Below, piece by piece: positions 24,838-34,430 of a stretch of 64,000 bases of DNA. Position numbers and translations under genes: made by a program. This stretch comes from Neobacillus sp. Marseille-Q6967 (GTDB taxonomy: Bacteria > Bacillota > Bacilli > Bacillales > Cytobacillaceae): contig NZ_OX267715.1 in the NCBI RefSeq assembly GCF_946151075.1, positions 1,651,881 through 1,715,880 on the forward strand, given 5' to 3'. Below the pieces are notes generated by a model. It made no database searches. It had not been told where the DNA came from and saw only the letters and a program-made list of their open reading frames with translations. The number at the start of each line of letters is the position of its first letter. Within the stretch, counting starts at the first letter, position 1.

Positions 24838-25089
24838 ATGTCTAGAGAAGAAATAATTCAACTTGTTAGCCATGCAACAAAAGATAAATTATTCTATAAA
24901 AAGTTAGTTTCCCAACCTAAGAAAACACTTCAAAATGCGGATTTTCTTAACCAGGAAACTAAGGATTCTATTGTAAAATTGAAGCCCGAACAAATACATG
25001 ATAACCCATCAATCAATCGTATTCCTACTTACTACTTATGCTGCGATTGGCCTAGTTGTCAAATTACAAAAATCGTTAACCCAGAATAA
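24838..25089 (+). CDS. Lanthipeptide precursor with NHLP-like leader, 83 aa
   Basis: ATG 24838 follows AAGGGGATG. Residues 4-50 form an acidic/amphipathic leader, 'EEIIQLVSHATKDKLFYKKL' then 'VSQPKKTL', which matches the nitrile hydratase-like leader pattern (D..F...L...P...L) of RiPP precursors. The C-terminal segment after about residue 55 has the only three cysteines (68, 69, 74) with Ser58, Thr64, Ser73 and Thr77 as possible dehydration sites ('IPTYYLCCDWPSCQITKIV'). No GG or other clear cleavage site is visible. It is directly followed by a terminator-like hairpin and then a LanL-type synthetase gene, so that enzyme should modify it. Thr77 lies after every Cys and may remain unmodified or dehydrated only. 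Confidence 0.75.
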   Translation: MSREEIIQLVSHATKDKLFYKKLVSQPKKTLQNADFLNQETKDSIVKLKPEQIHDNPSINRIPTYYLCCDWPSCQITKIVNPE

Positions 25090-25117
25090 AGCAAATCAAA
25101 GGATAATCCTATTTTTT

Positions 25118-25147
25118 ACCGACCTACAAGGATCGGGTTTTTTTTTT
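25118..25147 (+). terminator. Terminator/attenuator between precursor and synthetase genes
   Basis: CCGACC...GGATCGG forms a small stem followed by ten T residues. Partial termination here would make precursor mRNA more abundant than synthetase mRNA. Confidence 0.65.
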
Positions 25148-25322
25148 GAAATTTTCCCCATTTGGACTTCTAGCAAATTAAAACCTCTAATCTAATCTAC
25201 GTTAACCTCTAAACCGATGAAAGCATAATATACTTCGAATTATTTTAGTTATTCTGCTAAACCAATTGCTTGTGCAGATAAAAAGTTCTACATTACAGCT
25301 AATGATGAAAGGAGTTAAACCG

Positions 25323-28010
25323 ATGCATAAAAGTTACTTGTCTATTCTAGAGAATTTCAATCTTAAGCCTAATTTACGCTATCCCTGGGCGAGCATAGGT
25401 TATACGAATCAAGTGCAGGGATGGAAACTCCATTTATCCACTATCGAGACAGAAGCAATGTCATTACTTCAGTTAGTCATTCCATTTCTTCGTGATTCCA
25501 AGGTGAATTTTAAAATTGCGCAGAACGAAATATTGCTAGGTTTATTAAATGAAGGAGCATTCGGGTCAAAACAAGTTGGGAAATTTATGACAATTTATCC
25601 TCAAAATGATTCCGAAGCCAAACAACTTGCGGAAAGATTAGTAAAATTGACATCAGGTTTTCATGGACCTATTATTCCTACAGATCTAAGGCTTGGGGAT
25701 ATTGTCTATACAAGATACGGGGGGTTCAATCCAATTATAACCCGTGACCGTCTTGGACAGACTTTCCAATCGATTTATGCACCAGATGGAACTTTACGTA
25801 TTGATTCGTACGATGTACCTTTTAAATCTCCTTCCGGTATTCCCAACCCGTTTCAGGAATTTTTGTACAGATCGGGTACTTCCCCACTTCAGATTGAATC
25901 TTCTGAATCAAGTGAACTCTTGGGACCAGGATATTTGATCCTTGAAGTGATAAAAGCCGACTCTAAAGGTTCCGTCTTTTTATGCCTTGATTTACGTAAT
26001 CCGGATGAGGTATGTCTTAAAGTCATCAAACAAGGACGTCCATATTGTGTAAGTGATCAATATGGACGCGATGTCCGAACACGTTTACAACATCAAGAAT
26101 CTCTTCATCAAATTTTATCTGGTGCTGTGCCCATACCAAATGTTGATCCTTATTTCGAGGTAAATGATTACGGTTATCTCCCGCTTGAATATATTGAAGG
26201 GGAAAATTTGGAAACGTTAATATCGAATTTCCATAAAAACGGGTCGTGGGATAGTATGAATGTTGATAAGCAACTCCAATTATTGACCTACCTACAAAAA
26301 ATCATAAAGGCCATTAATCAGCTGCATGATAAAGGTTACATTCATCGCGACCTTACAGGATCGAATATTTGGATTGGAAAAGATGAACAAGTGTATTTAA
26401 TTGATCTTGAACTAACTCATGCCATTGATGATGAATCTCCAGCATTCTTTCTCGGAACTCCTGGCTTTATGTCACCGGATCAAAAGAATAAAAAAACACC
26501 CACATTTGCTGACGATATATACGCTTTGGGTTCTGTAATAGTGTTACTCTTTACTGGACTTGATCCGACACGTGTTTTATTTGTGAATAAAAACGATCTA
26601 AAAAATCGTTTAAAAGAATTGTTGAAAAGTGTACCTGAAAATGTTATTGAAATGATAACAAATTGCCTCCATGATGATCCATTAATTCGTCCTGATTTAG
26701 AAAGCATAAAATTAATCTTAGAAAGCTACATTTCAATATTAAATAGCAAGTTACAATCGACAAATAGCCCTATATCGATGATTTTCTATAATAAATATGT
26801 CGATCAAAAAGATTTGAATAATATTCTATTAAAAGGTCAACAGGGTTTACTCCATGATGTAGTTATCAATAAAGATTCCGGGCTATGGTTGTCCCCTCCT
26901 TATAAAAAAGATAATAAAATAAGACCAACATCAGAGCCTTTTGAAATGTTTCGTGATGCGAATAGAGGTATAGCGGGGGTAGTATATCTACTGGGACGGA
27001 TGGCTCGATATGGTTATAAAACGAAAGAAATAAAGGAAAGAGTACAAAAAGCTATTCAATGGCTTCTTACAAGTGACTCTGGGGAATCTTCACCCGGATT
27101 GCATTTTGGTGAGGCCGGTGTTGCTGTAGCTCTTGTTGAAGCGATTTCCGGTGGTTTAATTGAAAGGAATAGTGAAATTAATCATTTCCTGTTAAAAGCC
27201 CTAAATGGCAAACTTGATTGGCCTGACATCACACATGGAGCAGCAGGCCAAGGTATATCTATACTTTATTGTGCAGATCGTCTAAATGATCGTAAATTGC
27301 TTGATTTTTCACATCGATGTGCTAACTATCTGATTAAAAGTCAAAAAGATGACGGTTCTTGGGAAATGCCACCCGGTGTTGAAGGAATGAGTGGTGAAAC
27401 ACTGACAGGTTTTGCTCACGGGGTTGCCGGTATGGTTTATTTTTTGGCCGAATATTCTCGCCGTTTTGAAAATAATGAAGCAAATAGGGCATGGAAAGCG
27501 GGTGTGAATTGGCTCATAATTCAGTCGATTTCTGAAGACGACGGAAAGACTCTTGAATGGAAATACAGTGATAAAAACGAAAACCGATGGATATGGTGGT
27601 GTCACGGCTCTCCAGGGATCGCCCTCATGTTTTTGAGATTATTTGAACAGACCGGAAATTATTTATACTCTCAAATGGCGTCCAAGGCTTTGCACATTCT
27701 TCCATCCGATTTTTACAATCATAATCTTAGTCAATGCCACGGTCTTAGCGGTCTTGGCGAAATATATCTAGAAGCTTTTCGAGTACTTGGTGACAAGGAA
27801 TGGTTCAGAAGAGCAGAACAAATTGCACATACTCTTATCAACCTTCGTCATGAAACAGAATATGGTACTGCAACCTGGCTAGTGGAAGATCCTAACGCCG
27901 CTAGTGCGGATCTCATGGTTGGATCAGGAGGTGTCATACACTTTTTACTCAAATTTTTATTAAATAATGAAAAAATTGGATTCCCTTTGTTGTTGGACCC
28001 TATATTTTAG
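25323..28010 (+). CDS. Class IV-like (LanL-type) lanthipeptide synthetase
   Basis: ATG 25323 follows AAAGGAG. The 895-residue enzyme has three domains. Residues 1-200 are the phospho-Ser/Thr lyase-type region ('GKFMTIYPQNDSEAKQLAER' to 'VYTRYGGF'). Residues about 215-480 are a Ser/Thr kinase: H341-R-D343...N348 in the catalytic loop and D361-L-E in place of DFG. Residues about 520-890 are a LanC cyclase with zinc ligands C760 ('WWCHGSPG'), C805 and H806 ('SQCHGLSG'). The zinc triad argues for class IV (LanL) rather than class III LanKC, where it is usually lost. It should phosphorylate, eliminate and cyclise Ser/Thr and Cys in the precursor just upstream. No transporter or protease is adjacent. 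Confidence 0.88.
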   Translation: MHKSYLSILENFNLKPNLRYPWASIGYTNQVQGWKLHLSTIETEAMSLLQLVIPFLRDSKVNFKIAQNEILLGLLNEGAFGSKQVGKFMTIYPQNDSEAKQLAERLVKLTSGFHGPIIPTDLRLGDIVYTRYGGFNPIITRDRLGQTFQSIYAPDGTLRIDSYDVPFKSPSGIPNPFQEFLYRSGTSPLQIESSESSELLGPGYLILEVIKADSKGSVFLCLDLRNPDEVCLKVIKQGRPYCVSDQYGRDVRTRLQHQESLHQILSGAVPIPNVDPYFEVNDYGYLPLEYIEGENLETLISNFHKNGSWDSMNVDKQLQLLTYLQKIIKAINQLHDKGYIHRDLTGSNIWIGKDEQVYLIDLELTHAIDDESPAFFLGTPGFMSPDQKNKKTPTFADDIYALGSVIVLLFTGLDPTRVLFVNKNDLKNRLKELLKSVPENVIEMITNCLHDDPLIRPDLESIKLILESYISILNSKLQSTNSPISMIFYNKYVDQKDLNNILLKGQQGLLHDVVINKDSGLWLSPPYKKDNKIRPTSEPFEMFRDANRGIAGVVYLLGRMARYGYKTKEIKERVQKAIQWLLTSDSGESSPGLHFGEAGVAVALVEAISGGLIERNSEINHFLLKALNGKLDWPDITHGAAGQGISILYCADRLNDRKLLDFSHRCANYLIKSQKDDGSWEMPPGVEGMSGETLTGFAHGVAGMVYFLAEYSRRFENNEANRAWKAGVNWLIIQSISEDDGKTLEWKYSDKNENRWIWWCHGSPGIALMFLRLFEQTGNYLYSQMASKALHILPSDFYNHNLSQCHGLSGLGEIYLEAFRVLGDKEWFRRAEQIAHTLINLRHETEYGTATWLVEDPNAASADLMVGSGGVIHFLLKFLLNNEKIGFPLLLDPIF

Positions 28011-28137
28011 TTGAATATATTAGTCTTGCCTTTTTCTTTTTTATGCAGCATTTAATTAGCAAGAATAACGCCATTATGAGCCAATAAAATTAACAGTAAG
28101 GTTGCTTAAACGATGCTAAATCTTTAGAAAAACAAAA

Positions 28138-28163
28138 AGAGTCTACCTTTTGAAGCAGACTCT
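28138..28163 (-). terminator. Terminator of the catabolic operon
   Basis: AGAGTCT and AGACTCT form a 7-bp stem; read on the minus strand it is followed by TTTTTG. It lies 75 nt past the kinase stop codon. Confidence 0.65.
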
Positions 28164-28237
28164 CAATAACTAATTGATATGAATTAATATAAATGGTTAC
28201 ACCTAACAATTGTTTCACTGACTTACGAACCTGACGT

Positions 28238-29191
28238 CTATATTAATTTCAATCCACGTTTGATGATGTTACAAATGGGTTCTTCGGTGGTGGTTATGAT
28301 GTTCACTTTTCTAGCGCTTTGTTGGATTCTTTCGAGAACTTGACTTTTTATATAGTGATTGTTATGGATAACGCCACCTTGAAAAATCAAATCAAATTCG
28401 TCCTCCTGGATGTCCGCTTTTTCAATTGCGGTTTCAACTAGAAGTAGTAATTCATCCACTGCCGCATCTAAGATGCATTTACTTACTCCATCTCCTAATC
28501 GATACGCCTCATCGACCACAGCCGCTAGGGCTCCTACATCATCAACCGAATAAGAATCACTATAGGTCCAATTATAAAGATCTTCAATGTTATTAAAATT
28601 AAATTTCTCCAATATCAGCTTGGATAACAGTGTTTCCTCTCCACGGCCATCCTGCATTTTGAGAACGGACTGGATGGCTTGTTTGCCAATCCAATAGCCG
28701 CTTCCTTCATCACCGACTCGGTGGCCCCAGCCTCCGGAACGGATAATTCGATTTTTGCCATCATGGGCAAACACAATGGAACCTGTTCCGGCGATTAAAA
28801 GGATGCCAGCTTTGTTTTGGGTAGCTCCTAATAAGGCGGAAAGGCAATCATTTTCTACAAGCAAACTATCAATCTCAATAGACATTTCCTTAACTACTTG
28901 CTGAACAACCCCTGCTACTTCGATTTCATCATTGGACGTATCAATTCCGGCTAGTGCAAATACAGCTTTTTTCACCTTAACCGATTGACCATCTTCAATC
29001 CCCGCATCCTTAAAGGCAGCGAGAATAGCTTCCACTAAAGCTTCCTTGGCTCCTACGGTCCCTACTACATGATAATTAGAAGGTCCTGCCTTTCCTTCCC
29101 CAAGGATGTTAGCTTCAGCATCTACAAGAACTGCCCGCGTTTTGGTTCCGCCTCCATCGACGGCAAGCAGTTCGAAGCTGCTCTTATTCAT
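28238..29191 (-). CDS. BadF/N-acetylglucosamine kinase-type ATPase
   Basis: The 317-residue protein opens with the actin-fold phosphate-1 motif 'LLAVDGGGTKTRAVLVDAEA', followed by 'ILGEGKAGPSNYHVVG' as in human-type N-acetylglucosamine kinases. The phosphate-2 motif is 'GILLIAGTGSIVFAHDG', and 'SGGWGHRVGDEGSGYWIGKQ' is diagnostic of the BadF/GlcNAc-kinase group. It should phosphorylate an amino sugar at the 6-hydroxyl, using ATP in the cytoplasm. The start overlaps the end of the lyase-like gene by 8 nt, with GGAG before the ATG, so it is the last gene of the operon. The precise sugar is inferred from the family and from the PIG-L deacetylase of the locus. Confidence 0.85.
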   Translation of the reverse strand: MNKSSFELLAVDGGGTKTRAVLVDAEANILGEGKAGPSNYHVVGTVGAKEALVEAILAAFKDAGIEDGQSVKVKKAVFALAGIDTSNDEIEVAGVVQQVVKEMSIEIDSLLVENDCLSALLGATQNKAGILLIAGTGSIVFAHDGKNRIIRSGGWGHRVGDEGSGYWIGKQAIQSVLKMQDGRGEETLLSKLILEKFNFNNIEDLYNWTYSDSYSVDDVGALAAVVDEAYRLGDGVSKCILDAAVDELLLLVETAIEKADIQEDEFDLIFQGGVIHNNHYIKSQVLERIQQSARKVNIITTTEEPICNIIKRGLKLI

Positions 29192-30707
29192 TCGCTCCAG
29201 TCCATTCAGTAATGATGTAGTTAACGATTGAAGCGGATGTGGTAAGATGTTCTCGTTTTTCTTCTAACCAGCTTGCTAAGAGGCTCTGTTCATTTAATCG
29301 CTCTTCTATTGTTTTTTCCATTCTTCTTGGACTAGGTCCGCCTTCCAGGTCACGGATTTGAACAAAATATTCAGGGCTCAAGCATTGTTTTAATTCTTCT
29401 TCTGATAGAACCGATTCCTTTCCGACTACCTTTTTCGATTGTTCGTTTAAGAGTTCTAACGTTAATGATTCTAATGATGTTTTTCCGCTATTCATTAGCT
29501 CTTTAACGGTTGAACTTACAACATGGTGAGCCTGACGGAATGATAGTCCATCCTTACGTACGATGGTATCCGCTAATTCGGTTACATTCGCAAAGCTTTC
29601 CTTTGCTCTTTTTAGAAGGGTTTCTTTATTCACTTCCATTGTAAGTAAAACACATGTTAATAAATCATAAATGCCGCCTAATTTTTCAATGGCATTCCAG
29701 ATATATGGCTGCATATCATCTTCTGTGTCAACAATATCACCAAATGGCGTATTATGGACCATTAATAAGACGGTTTGGCAATCTCCTGCTACACTCGATA
29801 AAAGCGCCCTCATATGCTCAATGCTAACTGGGTTTCGTTTTTGCGGCATGATGCTGCTAATTTGCACGTAAGGGGCGGAAAGAAGAAAGGCTCCATACTC
29901 CTGTGTCCCCCATAGTAAGAAGTCCTGTATTGATCTGCCTAAATTTAATGCTGATAACTGAACAGACGTAGCCGTTTCCGCGATATAGTCAGCTCCTGCA
30001 ACTGCGTCCCAAGCATTATCAATCATGTCATCGAAGCCAAGAAGCTCTTTCATACGTTCCCTGCTAATCCCAAATCCCGAGGTAGTTAGGGCAGCTGCTC
30101 CCATACTGCTGCGATTCACTGTTTTATAGGCTGCCTGGAGTCGAGAAATATCACGGGTGAGCATATCAGTCATCGCATTGAAATAATGACCCAATGTGGT
30201 AGGCTGCGCCTGTTGGGTATGTGTATAGCCGATCATCACCGTTGTTTTATGTTCGTCCGTCAATTCAATCAGGGCCTCGCGTAGTTTTAACGCTTTTTCC
30301 ACCAATAATAGGAGCTTTTTCCTTAGTGTCATACGGTAAATCGCAATTCCCATATCATTACGGCTTCTTGCAATATGAAGGTTTCCTGCTATATCGCCTG
30401 CATCTTCAATTAAAGAATGCTCGACTTCAAAAAATAAATCTTCATATTCACCCGTATATCTTCTATTTTTAATCTCTTCCATATCCAAGTTCGAAACTGC
30501 TTTTGCTATTTTCCGAGCTTCTTCTTTTCCAACAAGCCCTTGTTCTACCAGCATAATCAAATGGGCTTTATGAATCTCGACCATCGAGTCAACAAATTGC
30601 TGCTTCGCTTCATCATAGGCAGGTTCAAGCACCATGGATGTATAGGTTTTAGAAGGAAAAGTGGTCCCTTCCTTTTTGATAATCTGTTCTCTAAGTGAGG
30701 TTTTCAT
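29184..30707 (-). CDS. Argininosuccinate lyase-like C-N lyase, catabolic context
   Basis: ATG 30707 is chosen 20 nt after the creatininase stop; the farther codon at 30740 would overlap it. The 507-residue protein belongs to the aspartase/fumarase superfamily, with 'AGNLHIARSRNDMGIAIYRM' (substrate loop 1), 'VMIGYTHTQQAQPTTLGHYF' (catalytic His) and the signature 'SSIMPQKRNPVSIEHMRALL'. True ArgH is near 460 residues and sits in arginine operons; here no arginine genes are present and the neighbours are an importer, an amidohydrolase and a sugar kinase. Related enzymes such as EDDS lyase remove fumarate from N-substituted aspartates, which is a better functional model. Substrate unknown. Confidence 0.8.
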   Translation of the reverse strand: MKTSLREQIIKKEGTTFPSKTYTSMVLEPAYDEAKQQFVDSMVEIHKAHLIMLVEQGLVGKEEARKIAKAVSNLDMEEIKNRRYTGEYEDLFFEVEHSLIEDAGDIAGNLHIARSRNDMGIAIYRMTLRKKLLLLVEKALKLREALIELTDEHKTTVMIGYTHTQQAQPTTLGHYFNAMTDMLTRDISRLQAAYKTVNRSSMGAAALTTSGFGISRERMKELLGFDDMIDNAWDAVAGADYIAETATSVQLSALNLGRSIQDFLLWGTQEYGAFLLSAPYVQISSIMPQKRNPVSIEHMRALLSSVAGDCQTVLLMVHNTPFGDIVDTEDDMQPYIWNAIEKLGGIYDLLTCVLLTMEVNKETLLKRAKESFANVTELADTIVRKDGLSFRQAHHVVSSTVKELMNSGKTSLESLTLELLNEQSKKVVGKESVLSEEELKQCLSPEYFVQIRDLEGGPSPRRMEKTIEERLNEQSLLASWLEEKREHLTTSASIVNYIITEWTGANE

Positions 30708-30726
30708 TTTCGTCCATCCCTTCTGT

Positions 30727-31464
30727 CTATTTATTTTCAAGCCAGTTTTTGATTAGCTCATTCATGTTAGCCGTTGCTTTTTCAACAATTTTCTTCCCCT
30801 TGTCATAGGAGGTTTGTTGAATGAGCCCAGTATAACCATCCCATGACTTTGGTGTGCCTTCTACAAGAATGTATGAATAGGAAGAAAGTGGCTGTACCTC
30901 TTTAAATTCTTCATCCTCTGCTTCTACATGTACCAAATCGGGGCGAAACGCTTTAACAGCAGACATTTCGTAGGGTCCGCCATGCCCTCTTCCTTTTGTC
31001 CCTTCAAAGCCAATTTCAGCCGCCGCGTTAATATCGACCATTTGCCACCAGTTTACTAATAAGAAGCTTGCATCCGTATGCTTCCCCGTTACATATTCCG
31101 CTACAGTTCTAGAAACACCCATATTGCCGTCATGGGCATTTAAAAGAATAATTTTCTTAATCCCTTGCTCGATTATTCCCATCGTAATATCAATCAAGTA
31201 TTCTTGAATGATACTTGGGCGAATCCCAATGGTTCCTTTATATTTGTTTGTTTTTCCCGGACAGGCTGTAAAAGGAACCGTCGGGAATACGACACCACCT
31301 AAACTAGGATCAATCACATTCGCAAATCCATCTGCTAACACAATATCCGTACCTAAAGGAGAATGTGGTCCGTGGTACTCAAAGCTCCCTAACGGAACAA
31401 CAGCAAAAGGTGCATGTTCTAGCGTTTTTAGGTCTCTTCCATGAATGTCACATGCGTTCAACAC
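30727..31464 (-). CDS. Creatininase-family amidohydrolase
   Basis: GTG 31464 (or the TTG one codon later) follows AAGGAGGAG. The 245-residue protein has the family's metal site: 'VVPLGSFEYHGPHSPLGTDI' (Glu and His), 'KIILLNAHDGNMGVSRTVAE' (His/Asp) and 'KGRGHGGPYEMSAVKAFRPD' (Glu). These di-metal enzymes hydrolyse cyclic or linear amides, as in creatininase, MftE and ArfB. Creatine breakdown is not supported by the neighbours. It sits between the transporter permease (11 nt upstream) and the lyase-like gene, so it acts on imported material, perhaps opening an amide before the lyase step. Confidence 0.85.
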   Translation of the reverse strand: MLNACDIHGRDLKTLEHAPFAVVPLGSFEYHGPHSPLGTDIVLADGFANVIDPSLGGVVFPTVPFTACPGKTNKYKGTIGIRPSIIQEYLIDITMGIIEQGIKKIILLNAHDGNMGVSRTVAEYVTGKHTDASFLLVNWWQMVDINAAAEIGFEGTKGRGHGGPYEMSAVKAFRPDLVHVEAEDEEFKEVQPLSSYSYILVEGTPKSWDGYTGLIQQTSYDKGKKIVEKATANMNELIKNWLENK

Positions 31465-31475
31465 ATTCTCCTCCT

Positions 31476-33203
31476 TTAAATAGCAGATCCTGCTTTCCCA
31501 TCCGTTATCTTTTGTGAAACAAATAGAACCGTAATAATCAGAATGATTTGAAGCACACCGTATGCACAGGCTGTTCCGAATTGGAAAGCATACATTTTTT
31601 GAAAGATTGCGACAGATAACGGCATGGTTGAGGTACTATAAATTAAAATCGAGGCAACGAATTCACCAATTCCTTGAACCAAAGCCAGCAAGGTTCCTGC
31701 CAGAATACCTGAGAAAGCCATTGGAATAACGACTCTTCTAAACGTGTACCACCAATTGGCACCTAGACTTCGGGCCGCTTCCTCTACGGATTCATCCATT
31801 TGCATTAACGCTGCAGAAGTGGAGCGGAAAATTAGCGGTAAGTGCCGGACGAAATAAGCTAATGGTAAAATCCAGAACGTTCCAATTAACACTTGGTTAA
31901 AACTGAATACACTCGGTTCACTGAATGCAGAAATCAAGTTAACCGCCACAACGGTACCTGGTAATGCCCATGGAACCATGATTAAAATATCCAGTAGGGC
32001 TTTTCCTTTAAACTTTGTCCGAACCATGGCATATGCAGCCGCTACCCCGAACAAAATATTTCCGGCTGTTGCCACAAAACTCATCTGCAAACTGTTCCAA
32101 ATTGGACGCCACGTTCTCTCATCGGTAAACAAATCAATATAGTGCTGCAAGGTATAGGCGGTTGGGATAATTTGAACCGTCCATTCCCCGTCAACTGAAA
32201 AAGAAATCAGGACAAGAACAAGGATAGGAAGCATCAAAATAATAACTCCTAAAAATGAAAGAAACATAGACAGGTATTTTGCAAATTGAGAACGTAATTC
32301 GGTGCGATGAACACTAATCCCTTTACTTTGATTTTGATAGTTACGTCTTCCCTGGTACCATCTCATCAAAATTAAGAAACTAATCGAGACAATGGATAGA
32401 ATGGTTGATTGGGTTGCTGCCATATCGAGACTTCCATTTGTACGAGATAAATAGATTTGCATCGTCATCGTCCGTTCCACACCAAACATCAACGGAGCTG
32501 TATAAGAAGCCATTGAAATCATAAACACCAGTAATGAAGATGCGATTAACGCTGGTGTTAACATAGGAAGGATAACTCTCAGCCAAATTCGAATTCTTCC
32601 AGATCCAAGGCTCGTCGCGGCTTCTTCTAAGGAAGGATCCAGACCTTTAATCGCTGCTGCTGCCGTTAAATAAAAGTACGTGTACATGGTAAACGTATGA
32701 ACGACGATGACACCTATAACACCTTTTAATGAAAACGGTACTTTTTCAAGATTCAATAACGCCTGAAATGCCCTTGGGATAATTCCACTTTCTCCATATA
32801 GGAAGGTAAAGGATAACACTCCAACGAGAGGCGGTAATGCCATCGGGACGAGAATTAAGACCGAAAGAATTTTTCTTCCAGGAAACTCATATCGTTCCAT
32901 TAAAAAGGCCATAGTGACACCAACAATGGCACAGGTAATCACACTAATAACCGAAATATATACACTTGTCCAAAGCGCTTCAAGATTGGCTGTACTTGTA
33001 AGACCAAAAAAGCGCTGGTAATTTTCGAAAGTTGCCCCTTCCTCACCCACCACACTCTGAAGAAAGGTTTGGTAAAACGGATAGACCACATACGCTAAAA
33101 GGACTAAAAAAAGTGGTGAGATTAAAACATAGACAAAATATTTCGACCGTGTAAGCCGAGCCCACCCATTTTCTTGCACGGCTGTACTTTGATTTGCACT
33201 CAT
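31476..33203 (-). CDS. ABC transporter permease, two fused permease domains
   Basis: ATG 33203 follows GGAGGTG. The 575-residue protein has 12 hydrophobic segments in two homologous halves, each with a binding-protein-dependent permease loop: 'LDPSLEEAATSLGSGRIRIW' and 'MDESVEEAARSLGANWWYTF'. These EAA loops contact the ATPase. Fused permeases of this size are typical of the FbpB/ferric and related iron-type import family, which also includes phosphonate and thiamine importers. It is 11 nt from the ATPase gene and forms the complex with it and the lipoprotein encoded upstream. Confidence 0.87.
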   Translation of the reverse strand: MSANQSTAVQENGWARLTRSKYFVYVLISPLFLVLLAYVVYPFYQTFLQSVVGEEGATFENYQRFFGLTSTANLEALWTSVYISVISVITCAIVGVTMAFLMERYEFPGRKILSVLILVPMALPPLVGVLSFTFLYGESGIIPRAFQALLNLEKVPFSLKGVIGVIVVHTFTMYTYFYLTAAAAIKGLDPSLEEAATSLGSGRIRIWLRVILPMLTPALIASSLLVFMISMASYTAPLMFGVERTMTMQIYLSRTNGSLDMAATQSTILSIVSISFLILMRWYQGRRNYQNQSKGISVHRTELRSQFAKYLSMFLSFLGVIILMLPILVLVLISFSVDGEWTVQIIPTAYTLQHYIDLFTDERTWRPIWNSLQMSFVATAGNILFGVAAAYAMVRTKFKGKALLDILIMVPWALPGTVVAVNLISAFSEPSVFSFNQVLIGTFWILPLAYFVRHLPLIFRSTSAALMQMDESVEEAARSLGANWWYTFRRVVIPMAFSGILAGTLLALVQGIGEFVASILIYSTSTMPLSVAIFQKMYAFQFGTACAYGVLQIILIITVLFVSQKITDGKAGSAI

Positions 33204-33214
33204 TCTTTCACCTC

Positions 33215-34285
33215 CTAGTCTCCAATTAAGTAGATTCCGTTTTCTGGTACGTGAAGGGTAATTGAATCGCCGCGCTTAAGAATCGCATTTCCTTTATTGA
33301 TAATCATGACCTTCATGATGTTAGAGCCTACTTTTACAACATAATTGATGCTAACCCCTGTAAATTCCACGAGTTGAATGGTTCCTGACAGTTGGTTCGG
33401 ACCTATCCCTTCAAATACGGCTTCAGGGCGAATCGAAACTTTAATCTTTTCACCTTCACTAAGCTTTTTCCCATTGGCTGATTGTTTCATCGTTCCTTGC
33501 ACGAAAATTTCGTCATCTAATTTAACCTTGACGGCATCCGCTTTTACTTCAACTACTTCTCCATTCAGGATGTTTGATTCTCCAATAAAGGAAGCAACAA
33601 AGTGATTGGACGGCAGGTTATAAATTTCCTGCGGGGTTCCAATTTGTTGCACAACCCCTTCCTTCATGACCATGATTCGATCGGACATTGTCATGGCTTC
33701 TGTCTGATCATGCGTAACATAAATGGTCGTGACACCTAATTCGACTTGAAGTCTTTTAATCTCTAATCTCGTTTCCTCACGCAATTTCGCATCTAAGTTG
33801 GACAAGGGTTCATCAAGAAGAAGAATATCTGGTTCAATTACTAACGCACGGGCTAAAGCAACACGCTGCTGCTGCCCACCTGAAAGTTCATTGATTTTAC
33901 GAGTCCCATATTTTTCAAGATGAACAAGCTTTTGGGCACGTTCCACTTTTTCCTTGATCACCGCTTTTGACATTTTGCGGACCTCAAGACCGAATGCAAT
34001 ATTCTCAAACACCGTCATATGGGGAAAAAGAGCATAGTTTTGAAATACCATACCAATATTCCGTTTATTCGGCTGCAGTGTCGTTACATCCTTATTATCA
34101 AAAAGAATGTTTCCCTTTGAAGGATAATAAAATCCTGCTATCATCCGCAATGTCGTTGTTTTTCCGCATCCTGACGGGCCTAAAAACGTAAAAAACTCCC
34201 CAGGTTTAACATCGATATCAACGTTCTCCACTCCGACTGCTGTTCCAAATAATTTACTTACGTTATCCAGTCTTACACTTTTCAA
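33215..34285 (-). CDS. ABC transporter ATP-binding protein, PotA/FbpC-like
   Basis: A TTG at 34285 or GTG at 34288 follows GGGG; the ATG-like codon at 34294 lies within the site. Walker A is '[20 protein letters not shown]', the Q-loop '[12 protein letters not shown]', the signature '[15 protein letters not shown]', Walker B '[13 protein letters not shown]' and the switch His '[10 protein letters not shown]'. The C-terminal 120 residues form a TOBE-type OB-fold ('[12 protein letters not shown]'), usual for importers of polyamines, iron and maltose. At 356 residues the length is normal. It energises the permease encoded next. Confidence 0.9.
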   Translation of the reverse strand: MKSVRLDNVSKLFGTAVGVENVDIDVKPGEFFTFLGPSGCGKTTTLRMIAGFYYPSKGNILFDNKDVTTLQPNKRNIGMVFQNYALFPHMTVFENIAFGLEVRKMSKAVIKEKVERAQKLVHLEKYGTRKINELSGGQQQRVALARALVIEPDILLLDEPLSNLDAKLREETRLEIKRLQVELGVTTIYVTHDQTEAMTMSDRIMVMKEGVVQQIGTPQEIYNLPSNHFVASFIGESNILNGEVVEVKADAVKVKLDDEIFVQGTMKQSANGKKLSEGEKIKVSIRPEAVFEGIGPNQLSGTIQLVEFTGVSINYVVKVGSNIMKVMIINKGNAILKRGDSITLHVPENGIYLIGD

Positions 34286-34344
34286 CACAAACACCCCGCT
34301 GTAAATAAAAGTGATCCAAAAAGAAAAGCCTTTATTTTGCTTAA

Positions 34345-34414
34345 TCTTTTACAAGGCAAGAAAGTCATGTATCCCTTCTTACCTTGTAAAAGAGGGTGAA
34401 AAACTTCTTCACCC
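34345..34414 (-). terminator. Two consecutive hairpins after the binding-protein gene
   Basis: Reading the minus strand, GGGTGAA/TTCACCC (34394-34414) with a T run comes first, then CTTTTACAAGG/CCTTGTAAAAG (34345-34392). Placed between the binding protein and the ATPase genes, they would lower expression of the downstream transporter genes, as is common for importers. Confidence 0.7.
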
Positions 34415-34430
34415 CTTTTATCGAAACTTA

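Noticed and set aside
29184-30707. Housekeeping argininosuccinate lyase (argH)
   Set aside because: No arginine genes are nearby, the protein is longer than ArgH and it is embedded in an import/catabolic operon; kept as ASL-like instead.
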